A stretch of DNA of 64,000 bases from Paraburkholderia kururiensis JCM 10599 = LMG 19447 (lineage in GTDB: Bacteria > Pseudomonadota > Gammaproteobacteria > Burkholderiales > Burkholderiaceae): positions 62,001 to 126,000 of the forward strand of contig NZ_RJZE01000017.1 of assembly GCF_003986935.1 (NCBI RefSeq), written 5' to 3'. Under the pieces are notes generated by a model that did no database searches, was not told the origin of the DNA, and saw nothing but the letters and a program-made list of their open reading frames with translations. The position numbers and the translations under genes are program-made. The number at the start of each line of letters is the position of its first letter. Position 1 is the first letter of the stretch. This document shows, piece after piece, positions 1 to 8,839 of the stretch.

Positions 1-3000
1 GAAACGGATCGGCTACGCTTTCTGGGCCGCGGGCGCAATGCGCGCTCAGCCGCATCGATCGCCGACGACCAGCCGCTCTCCAATACGACCGGTACTGTGC
101 TCGACCCGGTCTTCTCGCTGCGCTATCGCGTGCAGGTTCCACCCGGCAAGGTCGTGCGCGTCACGTTCTGGACGGTGGTGGCCGAGTCGCGCGCACAGTT
201 GCTCGATCTGATCGACCAGCATCACGACCGCAGCGCGTTCGACCGCGCTAAAACGCTCGCATGGACGCAAGCTCAGGTGCAATTGCGCTACCTCGATGTG
301 GACGCAGAAGAGGCGGCGGACTTTCAGCGGCTCGCGGCGCCGCTACTGTATGCCGACGCACGCTTCAGGGCGACACCCGGGGCCATCGTGCGCGGCGCCG
401 GTCCGCAGTCGGCCTTGTGGCCGCACGCAATTTCGGGCGATCTGCCGATCGTGCTGCTTCGCATCGGCGATATCGAAGATATCGCGCAAGTCCGGCACCT
501 ATTGAAGGCACACGAATACTGGCGGATGAAGCGGCTGGCAGTCGATCTCGTGATCGTCAATGAACGGGCTTCGTCTTATATCCAGGAGTTGCAGGGCGCG
601 ATCGAAACCGCGGTGCGGAGCAGCCAGTCGCGACCGCGCTTTGACGGCGAACTCGCGCAGGGTTCCGTCTATGTGTTGCGCGCCGACCTGATGAGCGTCG
701 AGACCAGGGCACTGCTGCTTTCGGCCGCGCGTATCGTGCTGTTGGCACGCCGCGGGGCGATCGCTGCGCAGCTTGCCTACCTGTCGCAAATGCCGGCACG
801 GGCATCCGCGCCGCGCCGGCAAAAAAAACCGCGGTCGGCATCCGCGCCCGCGCCTGCCGATATGTCCGCCGTGCCGACGCCGGGCGCCGGGCTCGAATTT
901 TTCAATGGCCTGGGCGGCTTCGGCAGTGACGGCCGGGAATACGTGACCGTGCTCGCAGCGCAGGCCAGCACGCCCGCGCCGTGGATCAACGTGATCGCCA
1001 ACCCCGGCTTTGGGTTCCAGGTCGCGGCAGAGGGCGCCAGTTACACGTGGGCCGAAAACAGCCATCAAAACCAGCTCACGCCGTGGTCGAACGACCCGGT
1101 GGAAGACCCCGTCAGCGAAGCCATTTACGTGCGCGACGAAAGCACCGGCGACGTATGGACGCCCACGGCGAATCCGATTCGCGACGGGGGGATCTACATC
1201 GCACGTCACGGCTTTGGTTACAGCCGCTTCGAGCACGAAGCGAACGGTATCGCACTCGACCTGCTGCAATACGTACCGTGTGCCGATCCGTTGAAGATCA
1301 GCAGGCTGACATTACGCAATCTGTCCGCCCGCCCACGGCGGCTATCGGTCACGGCATGGCTCGAATGGGTGCTCGGTACCTCGCGCGGTGCATCGGGGCC
1401 CTTCGTCGTGACGGAAATCGACGCGCTCACGGGGGCGATGCTGGCGCGCAACCCATGGAATATCGCATTCGGTACACGCGTCGCATTCGCGGACCTGGGC
1501 GGCCGGCAAGCGGCCTGGACCGCGGATCGCACCGAATTCCTCGGCCGCCTCGGCGACCCAACCGCACCTGCGGCATTGACCGGCAACGTGCCGCTGTCCG
1601 GCGCGACCGGTGCCGGACTCGATCCATGCGCGGCCCTGCAGACTTTCATTGATCTGGGCGCATACGAAAAGGTGGAGGTGATCGCATTCGTCGGCCAATG
1701 CGCATCCGTCGCCGATGCACGGGCATTGATCGAACGTTATCGCGCGGCGGACCTCGACGCTGTCCTCGCCGAAGTGACATGCCATTGGCAGAACGTGCTG
1801 GGCGCCGTCCAGGTCAGGACGCCGGATCGGGCGATGGATCTGATGCTCAACGGCTGGCTGCTGTATCAAACGCTCGCGTGCCGGGTCGAAGCGCGCTCGG
1901 CGTTCTATCAGGCGAGCGGCGCGTATGGCTTTCGCGACCAGCTGCAGGACACGATGGCACTAACACATGTGCGGCCTCTCGACACACGGCAGCATTTGCT
2001 GCGCGCCGCATCCCGGCAATTCGTCGATGGCGACTTTCAGCATTGGTGGCTGCCGCACTCGGGGCAAGGTGTGCGCACACGGATCTCCGACGACCGCGTG
2101 TGGCTCGCCTACGCGGCTGCGACGTATATCGGCTGCACGGGCGATCGAGCCGTGCTGGACGAGGTCGTGCCCTTCCTCGACGGCCCCCTGCTGCAGCCCG
2201 ACGAGCACGACGCCTTCTTTCAGCCGATGCTCGCGGAGGAGTCTTCCTCGTTATTCGAACATTGCGCACGCGGTCTGGATCAATGCATCGAATTGACCGG
2301 TGCGCACGGTTTGCCGTTAATCGGCACCGGCGACTGGAACGACGGGATGAACCGCGTCGGCGCAGACGGCCGTGGAGAAAGTGTCTGGCTCGGCTGGCTG
2401 CTGGTGCGGACCATTGAGCTATTCGCGCCGTTCGCCGCATCGTACGATCCGGCGCGTAGCGAGCGCTGGCACGCGCATGCGCTGTCGGTGCGCGAGGCAT
2501 TGGAGCGTGACGCTTGGGACGGCGAATGGTATCGTCGTGCGACTTTCGACGACGGCAGCTGGCTCGGTTCGAGCACCAACGAAGAATGCCGGATCGATTC
2601 GATTGCGCAATCGTGGGCTGTACTGTCGGGCGCGGCAGATCCGCATCGCGCGCGGCTTGCGATGGCGGCGCTGGACAAACACCTGATCCGTCCGGATGAC
2701 GGGATTGCGCTGCTGTTCACACCGCCGTTCGACAAGTCATCGCACGATCCAGGCTATATCAAGGGCTACCCGCCGGGACTGCGCGAGAATGGCGGCCAGT
2801 ATAGCCACGCGGCGATGTGGGCGATCTTCGCGTTCGCGAAGATAGACGACGGCAACCGGGCTGCGGGTTTGTTTTCGCTGCTCAACCCGGTCAATCACGC
2901 GCGTACGCCGATCGAGACCGAACGCTACAAGGTCGAGCCCTACGTGGTCGCAGCCGATGTCTACTCAGTTGCGCCTCATGTCGGGCGCGGCGGCTGGACC

Positions 3001-3333
3001 TGGTACACAGGGTCGGCTGGATGGATGTACCGCGCGGGGGTCGAGGGCATTCTGGGAATTCGCAGGGAAGGGAATTTTCTGGTGGTGAATCCGAGTATTC
3101 CAGACTCGTGGCCGGGCTTTGAGGCAACGATCTGCGTGCATTCGACGCGCTACGACATCCACGTGGAATCTGTCCCGGGAGATCGTGCTACGCACATTGT
3201 GCTCGACGGTCAGGCTGTTGAGTGCTGTGGCGAAGGCGTGTACGTGCCACTCGATGCCGGCGCGCACAGGCTGTCAATGTCGTTGCGCTCGGGTGTAGCC
3301 GAGGAAGTGGAGTCGCGCGAGCCGACCGTGTAA
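1..3333 (+). CDS. ndvB: Cyclic beta-1,2-glucan synthase, C-terminal part (NdvB/ChvB type), 5' end outside window
   Basis: The reading frame is open from base 1, so the start lies to the left of the window; about 1,110 residues are present. The visible part matches the C-terminal half of cyclic beta-1,2-glucan synthases: a GH94/glycoamylase-like catalytic region of the family that trims or phosphorolyses the nascent glucan. The GTGDWNDGMNRVG motif carries the expected acidic catalytic residue, followed by ESVWLGWLL and later NGGQYSHAAMW and GWTWYTGSAGW, all typical of GH94 phosphorylases. In the family the N-terminal GT84 transferase and membrane segments lie upstream. The product is a periplasmic osmoregulated glucan made at the inner membrane. 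The gene is convergent with the next one. Confidence 0.9.
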   Translation, partial: ETDRLRFLGRGRNARSAASIADDQPLSNTTGTVLDPVFSLRYRVQVPPGKVVRVTFWTVVAESRAQLLDLIDQHHDRSAFDRAKTLAWTQAQVQLRYLDVDAEEAADFQRLAAPLLYADARFRATPGAIVRGAGPQSALWPHAISGDLPIVLLRIGDIEDIAQVRHLLKAHEYWRMKRLAVDLVIVNERASSYIQELQGAIETAVRSSQSRPRFDGELAQGSVYVLRADLMSVETRALLLSAARIVLLARRGAIAAQLAYLSQMPARASAPRRQKKPRSASAPAPADMSAVPTPGAGLEFFNGLGGFGSDGREYVTVLAAQASTPAPWINVIANPGFGFQVAAEGASYTWAENSHQNQLTPWSNDPVEDPVSEAIYVRDESTGDVWTPTANPIRDGGIYIARHGFGYSRFEHEANGIALDLLQYVPCADPLKISRLTLRNLSARPRRLSVTAWLEWVLGTSRGASGPFVVTEIDALTGAMLARNPWNIAFGTRVAFADLGGRQAAWTADRTEFLGRLGDPTAPAALTGNVPLSGATGAGLDPCAALQTFIDLGAYEKVEVIAFVGQCASVADARALIERYRAADLDAVLAEVTCHWQNVLGAVQVRTPDRAMDLMLNGWLLYQTLACRVEARSAFYQASGAYGFRDQLQDTMALTHVRPLDTRQHLLRAASRQFVDGDFQHWWLPHSGQGVRTRISDDRVWLAYAAATYIGCTGDRAVLDEVVPFLDGPLLQPDEHDAFFQPMLAEESSSLFEHCARGLDQCIELTGAHGLPLIGTGDWNDGMNRVGADGRGESVWLGWLLVRTIELFAPFAASYDPARSERWHAHALSVREALERDAWDGEWYRRATFDDGSWLGSSTNEECRIDSIAQSWAVLSGAADPHRARLAMAALDKHLIRPDDGIALLFTPPFDKSSHDPGYIKGYPPGLRENGGQYSHAAMWAIFAFAKIDDGNRAAGLFSLLNPVNHARTPIETERYKVEPYVVAADVYSVAPHVGRGGWTWYTGSAGWMYRAGVEGILGIRREGNFLVVNPSIPDSWPGFEATICVHSTRYDIHVESVPGDRATHIVLDGQAVECCGEGVYVPLDAGAHRLSMSLRSGVAEEVESREPTV

Positions 3334-3395
3334 CGCGCGCGGGGCCATTCACATGACGCCCCGTTATGAGGATCGACTCTCAAAACATACGAACG

Positions 3396-4265
3396 TCAAA
3401 CTTCGAGGCGTCTGCGAATTGCCTGCAGTTCCCGGCGCCGGCTTGCGGTCGATTTGGGATAAGTCATCTTAAGCGACTCGAGTGCGTCCAGTATGATCCG
3501 GGAGACGATCAGCCGTGTATTTTTCTTGTCGTCGGCGGGCACGACGTACCATGGGGCACATCGGGTACTGGTTGCGGCGAGGCATTGCTCATACGCCCTC
3601 CTGTACTGGTTCCAGAATTTGCGCTCGTCGATATCCGCTGCACTGAGTTTCCAGTTCTTGTCCGGATCGTCGATGCGGTCCAGAAAGCGACGGCGTTGCT
3701 CAGCCTTGGACAGGTGGAGGAAGAACTTGATGATACGCGTACCATTTTTCTCAAGGTGACGCTCCAGATCCACGATCGACCGATAACGCTCCTGCCAGAT
3801 TGCTTGCCTGTCGAGTGACGCATCCGGCAGCCCTTCGCCAAGCAGAATCTCAGGATGAACACGGACGATCAGAACTTCCTCGTAGTATGACCGGTTGAAG
3901 ATGCCGATTTGCCCACGCGCGGGCAAATCGCGGGTGGTGCGCCAGAGAAAATCGTGTTCCAGTTCGGCGGGCGTGGGATGCTTGAAGCTGAAAACCTGGC
4001 ATCCCTGCGGATTCACGCCCGACATCACATGTTTGATCGCGCCGTCCTTGCCGGCCGCGTCCATGGCCTGGAAGATCAGCAGAAGTGCATGGCGGTTCGA
4101 CGCGTAGAACAGTTGCTGTAGCGAACTCAATCGTGCCACGTGCGCGGTGAGTAGTTCCTGGTAATGCTCCTTTGACGTGTACAGAGGCCCCACCCTGGTT
4201 AGCCATTTGCCAAGACGGACCTTACTGCCCTCTTCCACACGAAAATCTTCCGACCAGGTTTTCAT
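3396..4265 (-). CDS. ppk2: Polyphosphate kinase 2 family protein (PPK2)
   Basis: PPK2 enzymes transfer phosphate between polyphosphate and nucleoside mono- or diphosphates in the cytoplasm. The sequence shows the P-loop FQAMDAAGKDGAIKH, the Walker B region GIFNRSYYEEVLIVRVHPE and the basic lid segment RRRFLDRIDDPDKNWK, all standard for the family. The start is placed at the ATG giving MKTWSEDFRVEEG, where family similarity begins (about 289 residues, near the usual 270-300); in-frame ATGs at 4286 and 4385 would add poorly conserved residues. Single-domain size fits the short PPK2 classes; whether it prefers NMP or NDP cannot be told from sequence alone. Confidence 0.9.
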   Translation of the reverse strand: MKTWSEDFRVEEGSKVRLGKWLTRVGPLYTSKEHYQELLTAHVARLSSLQQLFYASNRHALLLIFQAMDAAGKDGAIKHVMSGVNPQGCQVFSFKHPTPAELEHDFLWRTTRDLPARGQIGIFNRSYYEEVLIVRVHPEILLGEGLPDASLDRQAIWQERYRSIVDLERHLEKNGTRIIKFFLHLSKAEQRRRFLDRIDDPDKNWKLSAADIDERKFWNQYRRAYEQCLAATSTRCAPWYVVPADDKKNTRLIVSRIILDALESLKMTYPKSTASRRRELQAIRRRLEV

Positions 4266-4617
4266 CTTGATACCGCTTGCGGTCATTGCTACGTCAGTCG
4301 CCACCGATCTGTCGTAAGCCCCATATCCCTGGAAATTCCACGAGGATGCCGCCCCTTCACCCCGAAGGCGAGCCGTATGCTCCATGCATGTTGGTCGTCG
4401 GTGCGCTCAACCCAACATTGGCTGACGCGACGGACGAGCCCGCTGCGGCTTGTTCCAAATCTCTTTGAATTACTCTTCGCCTATCCGGCGGCGGACGGGT
4501 CATTGCACGTCAACGGATACGCGTGCCTTACCCTTTGTCTGCACGCTCCGAGGAATTCCTTTCAGTAGCCGCGTGAGGCAGAACGCTCCGCTTCCAGACG
4601 AGTTCGTCGCCAGGAAT

Positions 4618-4938
4618 TCAACGTCTGGGGCCCTTCATACGCTCGGTTTCCATGGCCGCATTCCGCTCCTCGTTTGCCTCAACGGGTTCCATGGCTTCGT
4701 CGATGGACGCTGCGGCGCGCTCGGTGGCCGAGATGGTCTCGTCGATAGCAGTGGCTCCGGGCTCTCTATCTTCGTTGCGCGGGGGTTCCAGCATGTCTTT
4801 GAGCATCGCCGTCAACTCCGGCGTGTCCCACGGCTTTCCACGCTGCTTTTTCTTCTTTATGAAATGCCTGACTTCTGCGTCCTGCTCCGGCGTCAAGGGA
4901 AGACCGCGAAAAGTATTTTGCGGGATAGCGTCGGCCAT
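4618..4938 (-). CDS. Small hydrophilic hypothetical protein (106 aa)
   Basis: A 106-residue, highly charged protein starting MADAIPQNTFRGLPLTPEQ. It has a conserved-looking N-terminal half (PLTPEQDAEVRHFIKKKKQRG, then PWDTPEL.AMLKDML) and a low-complexity Glu/Ala-rich tail. No signal peptide or membrane segment. The pattern resembles small Burkholderiales hypothetical proteins, but I do not recognise a function. It stands alone between the PPK2 gene and a decayed intergenic stretch. Confidence 0.6.
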   Translation of the reverse strand: MADAIPQNTFRGLPLTPEQDAEVRHFIKKKKQRGKPWDTPELTAMLKDMLEPPRNEDREPGATAIDETISATERAAASIDEAMEPVEANEERNAAMETERMKGPRR

Positions 4939-5395
4939 GGTACTGCTCCGAAATTTGTCCTGCTGAAGTTGAAGGCTGTCGCAGAAAACGCCCGCGGATG
5001 TCCACGTTGAAAGCGCAAACAGCAGACGAACAGGTTGGCCATTGACGTCCCCACCTTGTCGCGGTGTTGGAATCAGACATCTCCATGCAACGGATAATCG
5101 AACATCTCCGATTCGGCCTCACGTTACTAGGGCCGCCCTATTGCGAAGATCACCGGCCAAGCCGCTATCGACGCAGTCCTCCGCAAAGTAAACACGATCA
5201 GCGAAACGCTTCGTGCACCGTAACGATGATATTACACGTTGAACGCATGTCGCTTTTGCTACGCACCGTCATTGGTCGAAAAGCGGAAGGAGAGCCGAGG
5301 CGCAGTGGAAAGCGCGTTGGGCGATAACATGCCCATTACCCAGGACCGCTCTGTCACCGATATCGTAGACTGGAACCGCATCGTCGACCGCGCTC
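4939..5395. other. Gene-poor stretch with a decayed gene remnant
   Basis: No intact gene is supported here. Bases 5148-5345 are a diverged, broken copy of the segment at 7722-7925. The plus-strand reading IAKITGQAAIDAVLRK at about 5148-5195 matches VAEIAGQAAVDVIL at the end of the 7539-7775 gene, but an amber codon lies just upstream and the rest of that gene is missing. The second half (GDNMPIT at about 5322-5342) matches GDDMPVT at about 7903-7923, with a one-base frame difference. Confidence 0.5.
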
Positions 5396-5551
5396 TCAAT
5401 GCTTACGGTGCATCCAACCCATGTGATGTCCGTCAAGCCACTGAACCATCTTATCGCCCTTGTGGTCGCGCATGTAACGTTGCGCGAGCATGAACGCGAC
5501 GACCAACAGTACCGCCAGACCGACCACAACGCTAATCATCGACTGAGTCAT
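5396..5551 (-). CDS. 51-aa single-pass membrane peptide
   Basis: A short gene preceded by a very good ribosome binding site (AAGGAGGT, 5 bases before ATG). The 51-residue product begins MTQSMISVVVGLAVLLVVAF, which forms one hydrophobic membrane helix (about residues 5-22). A basic and His-rich cytosolic or periplasmic tail follows (RYMRDHKGDKMVQW, then DGHHMGWMHRKH). No domain is recognised. The strong RBS and clean helix-tail architecture argue for a real small membrane protein; the His-rich tail could bind metal, but that is a guess. Confidence 0.6.
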   Translation of the reverse strand: MTQSMISVVVGLAVLLVVAFMLAQRYMRDHKGDKMVQWLDGHHMGWMHRKH

Positions 5552-5815
5552 GGCAACCTCCTTGTCGGGTCGCGACCATTTTTAATTATAGGTGATGCGT
5601 TCACAAATATTGCCATCCCGCCGGGCTTCCAGCACAGCTGGTCCAATGGAAGCAGCCCGCTTTGGTTCAGGCGAATTCTCTGGTACGTCAGACAAAAACC
5701 GGCGTTTGACCCGCCCCCCGTGGGTTAAGACTCGGTGGAAATCAACAGGTTAGGAGGTTTGCGAAGTAAAGTTGGCGCTTTCTGGAGGGGACTGATGGCC
5801 ATTTGGCCTCCGTCG

Positions 5816-6765
5816 CTAGCGCTCGGGCACACCAAACGCCTGATCGAACCGCCTCGCCCGTTTGACCTCATCGCCGTGCAGGTAGGTTGACGTGGTCGAG
5901 ATCGACGCGTGGCGCAGGTTGTCGCGCACCAGGATCAGCTCGGCTCCGCGCGCGAGCGCATGCGAGGCACGCGTGTGGCGCATCCAGTGCGGGCTCGCCC
6001 GGCGTAGCTTCTCCGCCATCGCGGGCCGCTCATCCTGGATCGCGTCGGCCGCCTGCACGAAGAACCGTTTCAGAACGCACCACAGCGGCGTGCTTTCGAT
6101 CCCGGCGCCATCTTCCGCGAGGCTGGCCACGATGACCGTTGCGGGGTCCCATCTTTCCCGTGTGACCGGCAACCGGCGTTGCGTCAGGTACTGATCGAGC
6201 GCCTTGCGCGCCGGTGCCGGGAGCGTCACCGTGCCAATGTTGCTGCCCTTGCCGACAAGGTGCAACCAGTGATAACCATGCATCGTCGATGCGGACGTCG
6301 CCGGGCGTTGCACCCTGTCAACTCACTGCCTCTCAGGCCGGTGGCGTACCCGAAATCCGGCAGGAACCGAAGGCGCTTTGCGGCCGCCCCACTCCAGCCA
6401 TAGGAGCATTCAAGGCCTTCTGCGATCGCGCGGAACAGCAGTCATTCGCCTTCCGTAAAACCGCGCGTGGCGTCGAGGCCCGTCTTCACGCGCCCTCGCA
6501 CCTTGACGCCCGCGAACGGATGATTGGCAAGGGCATAGCGCTGCTCGACCCTCCAGCGAAACAGTGCTGCAAGTACGGACAGCGTGTAGGCGGCGGAGCG
6601 CGTCGAGAGTGGTCCGCTGAACGGTCGTCATTCCACGCTTTGTCGCGGCCGCGACGGCCCGACCCTGCGTTCGCGCGGTGTCGGCCGTCGCAGGAACGCC
6701 CAGTAGGCGATCGCATCGTCGGTAGTCAGCGAGGACAGCGCGCAGACCCGCTCGACGATCGCCCT
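5816..6765 (-). pseudogene. Tyrosine recombinase (phage-type integrase) pseudogene
   Basis: The C-terminal 165 codons are open and carry the tyrosine recombinase signature: HWMRHTRASHALARG (HxxR), then LRHASISTTSTYLHGDEV with the catalytic Tyr. Upstream the same protein continues in a different frame (DDAIAYWAFLRRPTPRER, SAAYTLSVLAALFRWRVEQ, GFTEGE, YATGLRGSELTG). That part is broken by a frameshift near 6310 and by two TGA codons (about 6630 and 6442), each where related integrases have Trp. The N-terminal part is missing. The gene is therefore dead, and marks an old integration event. Confidence 0.8.
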
Positions 6766-6832
6766 TCGGTTTCATGCGTTTTCATGCTTGCCAGCTTAAA
6801 TCGAATTCGCATACGGCCTGGTAAGGCGGAGT

Positions 6833-6905
6833 TTTTTTGCGAAGCGGTGACGGGCACGCGCTGGCCGAAGCGACAACCGTTGTGCGGTTACCGCTTCGCA
6901 AAAAA
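6833..6905. repeat. 73-bp inverted repeat, 16-bp perfect arms
   Basis: Arms TTTTTTGCGAAGCGGT (6833-6848) and ACCGCTTCGCAAAAAA (6890-6905) are perfect reverse complements separated by 41 bases. It lies between the integrase pseudogene and a possible second integrase remnant. It could be a transcription terminator, a small inverted-repeat element or a relic recombination site. Confidence 0.6.
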
Positions 6906-6914
6906 TTCTTTGAG

Positions 6915-7139
6915 CTAAACCGCTCTGCAGGCGGTCGCGCCTATGGGCATTGAATCGAAGCGGCCGGGTGTAAGGTCGCCGATGGCGGTATGCGAGCCAC
7001 GGAGATGAGGGGCGCAGGTTGCGAATTCGCCGACCACGAATACTGCTCCACGCATTCGGTCGCCGCGCCGGAAATGTGGCGATGTAGGTTGGATGCGCAC
7101 ACGCATATCCTCGATCATGCGTTGACGTAGTTCCGACAT
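6915..7139 (-). pseudogene. Possible integrase N-terminal remnant
   Basis: An open frame starting MSELRQRMIEDMRVR, preceded by a GAAAGGAG ribosome binding site. This opening matches the first 15 residues of the tyrosine recombinases often found with IS91-like elements. After that the sequence loses all resemblance (SPHFRRGDRMRG and on); another frame gives a faint YIATF match. Most likely the decayed N-terminus of an integrase; it could instead be an unrelated 75-residue ORF. Confidence 0.35.
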
Positions 7140-7383
7140 GGCAGACTCCTTTCGAAACGGACAGGGCAGAAACTGCACTGCCATCGTCTCATTTGAAGGA
7201 ATGCTCGCCGCGAACAGAGTCGAAGCCGACGACGTCGGCCAACCACCTACTACGGCGCCAGCGGTTTAGTTCAATATTATTTACCAGTCCATCCGTATTC
7301 CGTGCACCCCAAACCGAGCCCAGAGCAGCCTGGTCTCGCCCTCCGGTCAACTCCTGAGGCATGACCTACGGGGAGGCAGCAGA

Positions 7384-7471
7384 CGTTAAGGGTTATTCGA
7401 TGCCGGCCCTCATTCGCGTGACGATGGGCGCGCGACGACGTGTTCGGGCCGGGATCGAATAACCGCTAACG
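7384..7471. repeat. 88-bp imperfect inverted repeat, 26-bp arms
   Basis: Left arm 7384-7409 and right arm 7446-7471 are complementary at 23 of 26 positions, with the core GGTTATTCGAT / ATCGAATAACC perfect and a 36-base loop. No coding gene overlaps it. Candidate relic recombination site or miniature inverted-repeat element; the lack of a T-run argues against a plain terminator. Confidence 0.6.
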
Positions 7472-7538
7472 CAGGCAAAGAAAATAGGCTTATCATTAGT
7501 CTTTGTGGCTTCTCACGCTGCTACAGTCCGAGGTCTTC

Positions 7539-7775
7539 ATGCAACGAACAGTCGCATATCGCGGATTCGAGATTCACATTGATCTGCTTTCCACATCAGC
7601 GGATATGTTCGATGTCTGGTTTTGCATCAAAGGCCCCATCCAGCCTCCTGGTGTGGCAGCGCTCGGCGAGCGCATCAAAATCCGGGGTGGTCCGTTTTCA
7701 GAACGCTGGGCCTACCTTGTTGCGGAGATCGCCGGCCAGGCCGCTGTTGATGTAATCCTCGGGCCCGCTGAGTAG
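7539..7775 (+). CDS. Small hypothetical protein, YRG-type (78 aa)
   Basis: A 78-residue protein, MQRTVAYRGFEIHIDLLS..., start chosen at the ATG before the YRGF motif (an upstream GTG at 7503 would add 12 residues with no similarity). The opening resembles that of the 90-residue protein at 10195-10467 (IEYRGYALSAYP), suggesting two members of one small family. Its last third is duplicated in broken form at 5148-5195. Function unknown. Confidence 0.5.
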   Translation: MQRTVAYRGFEIHIDLLSTSADMFDVWFCIKGPIQPPGVAALGERIKIRGGPFSERWAYLVAEIAGQAAVDVILGPAE

Positions 7776-8451
7776 AAACGCACTACGGGACGCGTCGTAC
7801 CTCGTAACGCGGGCGTTACATGCCGCACGTGCTGCCTTCGTCGTGCGCACACAATTCCTCGAAGAGCGAAGAGAACAGCGAGACGTGGCGGACAACGCGA
7901 CGGGTGATGACATGCCCGTTACACCCGAGAGCCAGTGACCAGGCGGAACACCGAAACAGTGTTGAGAAAGGCAAGACGGCGCCCTGAAACAGCAGGTTTC
8001 CTGGCAATCGAGGCTTGGTGAATGAGTCCGGCCGGCGCTTTTCCTCAGATAACCAAAAATATAACGAATGCTCCAAAAGGCTAGACTGGCATCCGCTCCG
8101 CGAATGGATGTGTCATAGGCACTGTCACTGACCGACATAGTATGTGACTTTCGGAAGAGCCGGGGCACAGAAGTGCCATTTCTCTACCGCGTAGTCTATT
8201 GGTCGGTATAGAGTGAAAAGGATGATATGGCGTACGCAATGTGGGGCATCGTGATCGGGCGGGCACTGTTGGTCGGCAGCGCCGCTGCGGCGCAATCGGC
8301 GCAGCCTCCGGCGGAAGCGGGAAGCCCGTTGGCTGGATGAACGCCATGTCATGGACAGGCTGCGCAAGCAATTCGGACGGTAGCTTCAAAAAATTGACGC
8401 ACCTCGGCAGATTGCCAAGCGGTAAAGGCTGTTTTTGAAGGAGCAGACGAA
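7776..8451. other. Intergenic stretch with gene remnants
   Basis: No intact gene is supported. Bases 7776-7938 contain the second half of the duplicated segment; the plus frame reads VRTQFLEERREQRDVADN but lacks a usable start. At 8227-8340 there is a 37-codon ORF (MAYAMWGIVIGRALLVGSAA...), behind AAGGATG, that looks like a bare signal peptide. A different frame just after it reads RWLDERHVMDRLRKQFGR and then stops, so this may be a small exported protein broken by a frameshift. Confidence 0.35.
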
Positions 8452-8658
8452 ATGACGCTGAATTACGCAGGCAGGTCGCACGACGAAGCCATGGCGGCAC
8501 GACACAGGCAGAAACAAAAAGCGCAGGAACAGGCTGGCGGCGAGATGGCGGTAGAAGGGACGGAGGTCGACGCCGAGCATAGTTGCGGCGAACTCTCCGA
8601 GCGGGGCAAGCAGGTATGGCGAACTGGAAGCGGGATCAACGGTGGGGGGAAAGAGTGA
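8452..8658 (+). CDS. Small hydrophilic hypothetical protein (68 aa)
   Basis: A 68-codon ORF starting MTLNYAGRSHDEAMAARHRQ, preceded by GAAGGAG at a suitable distance. The protein is rich in charged residues and Gln and has no membrane segment. No family is recognised. The ribosome binding site is the main support; composition fits coding but the case is modest. Confidence 0.4.
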   Translation: MTLNYAGRSHDEAMAARHRQKQKAQEQAGGEMAVEGTEVDAEHSCGELSERGKQVWRTGSGINGGGKE

Positions 8659-8839
8659 GGAGGCATCGTCGATCTGATGTGATGCGGACCGAGCAATTCA
8701 TTCCGTCCGCATCGATCATGAATCGGAAACTGGTGTTAAACCCAGCCGGTGAACATGGGCAACGCAGCGAAGCGCTGTGCGGGCCGGCGGCTGTCGCGTC
8801 CCGCTCCGCCAGGCAACCCAGCGCTCATGCCCAATCGAG

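Noticed and set aside
3340..3363. CGGGGC/GCCCCG hairpin between the glucan synthase and ppk2 genes as terminator
   Set aside because: Only 6-bp arms, 12-base loop and no T-run on either strand.
7384..7471. Integron attC site
   Set aside because: Ends read GTTAAGG and CGCTAAC, in the wrong order and sequence for RYYYAAC...GTTRRRY, and no integron integrase is present.
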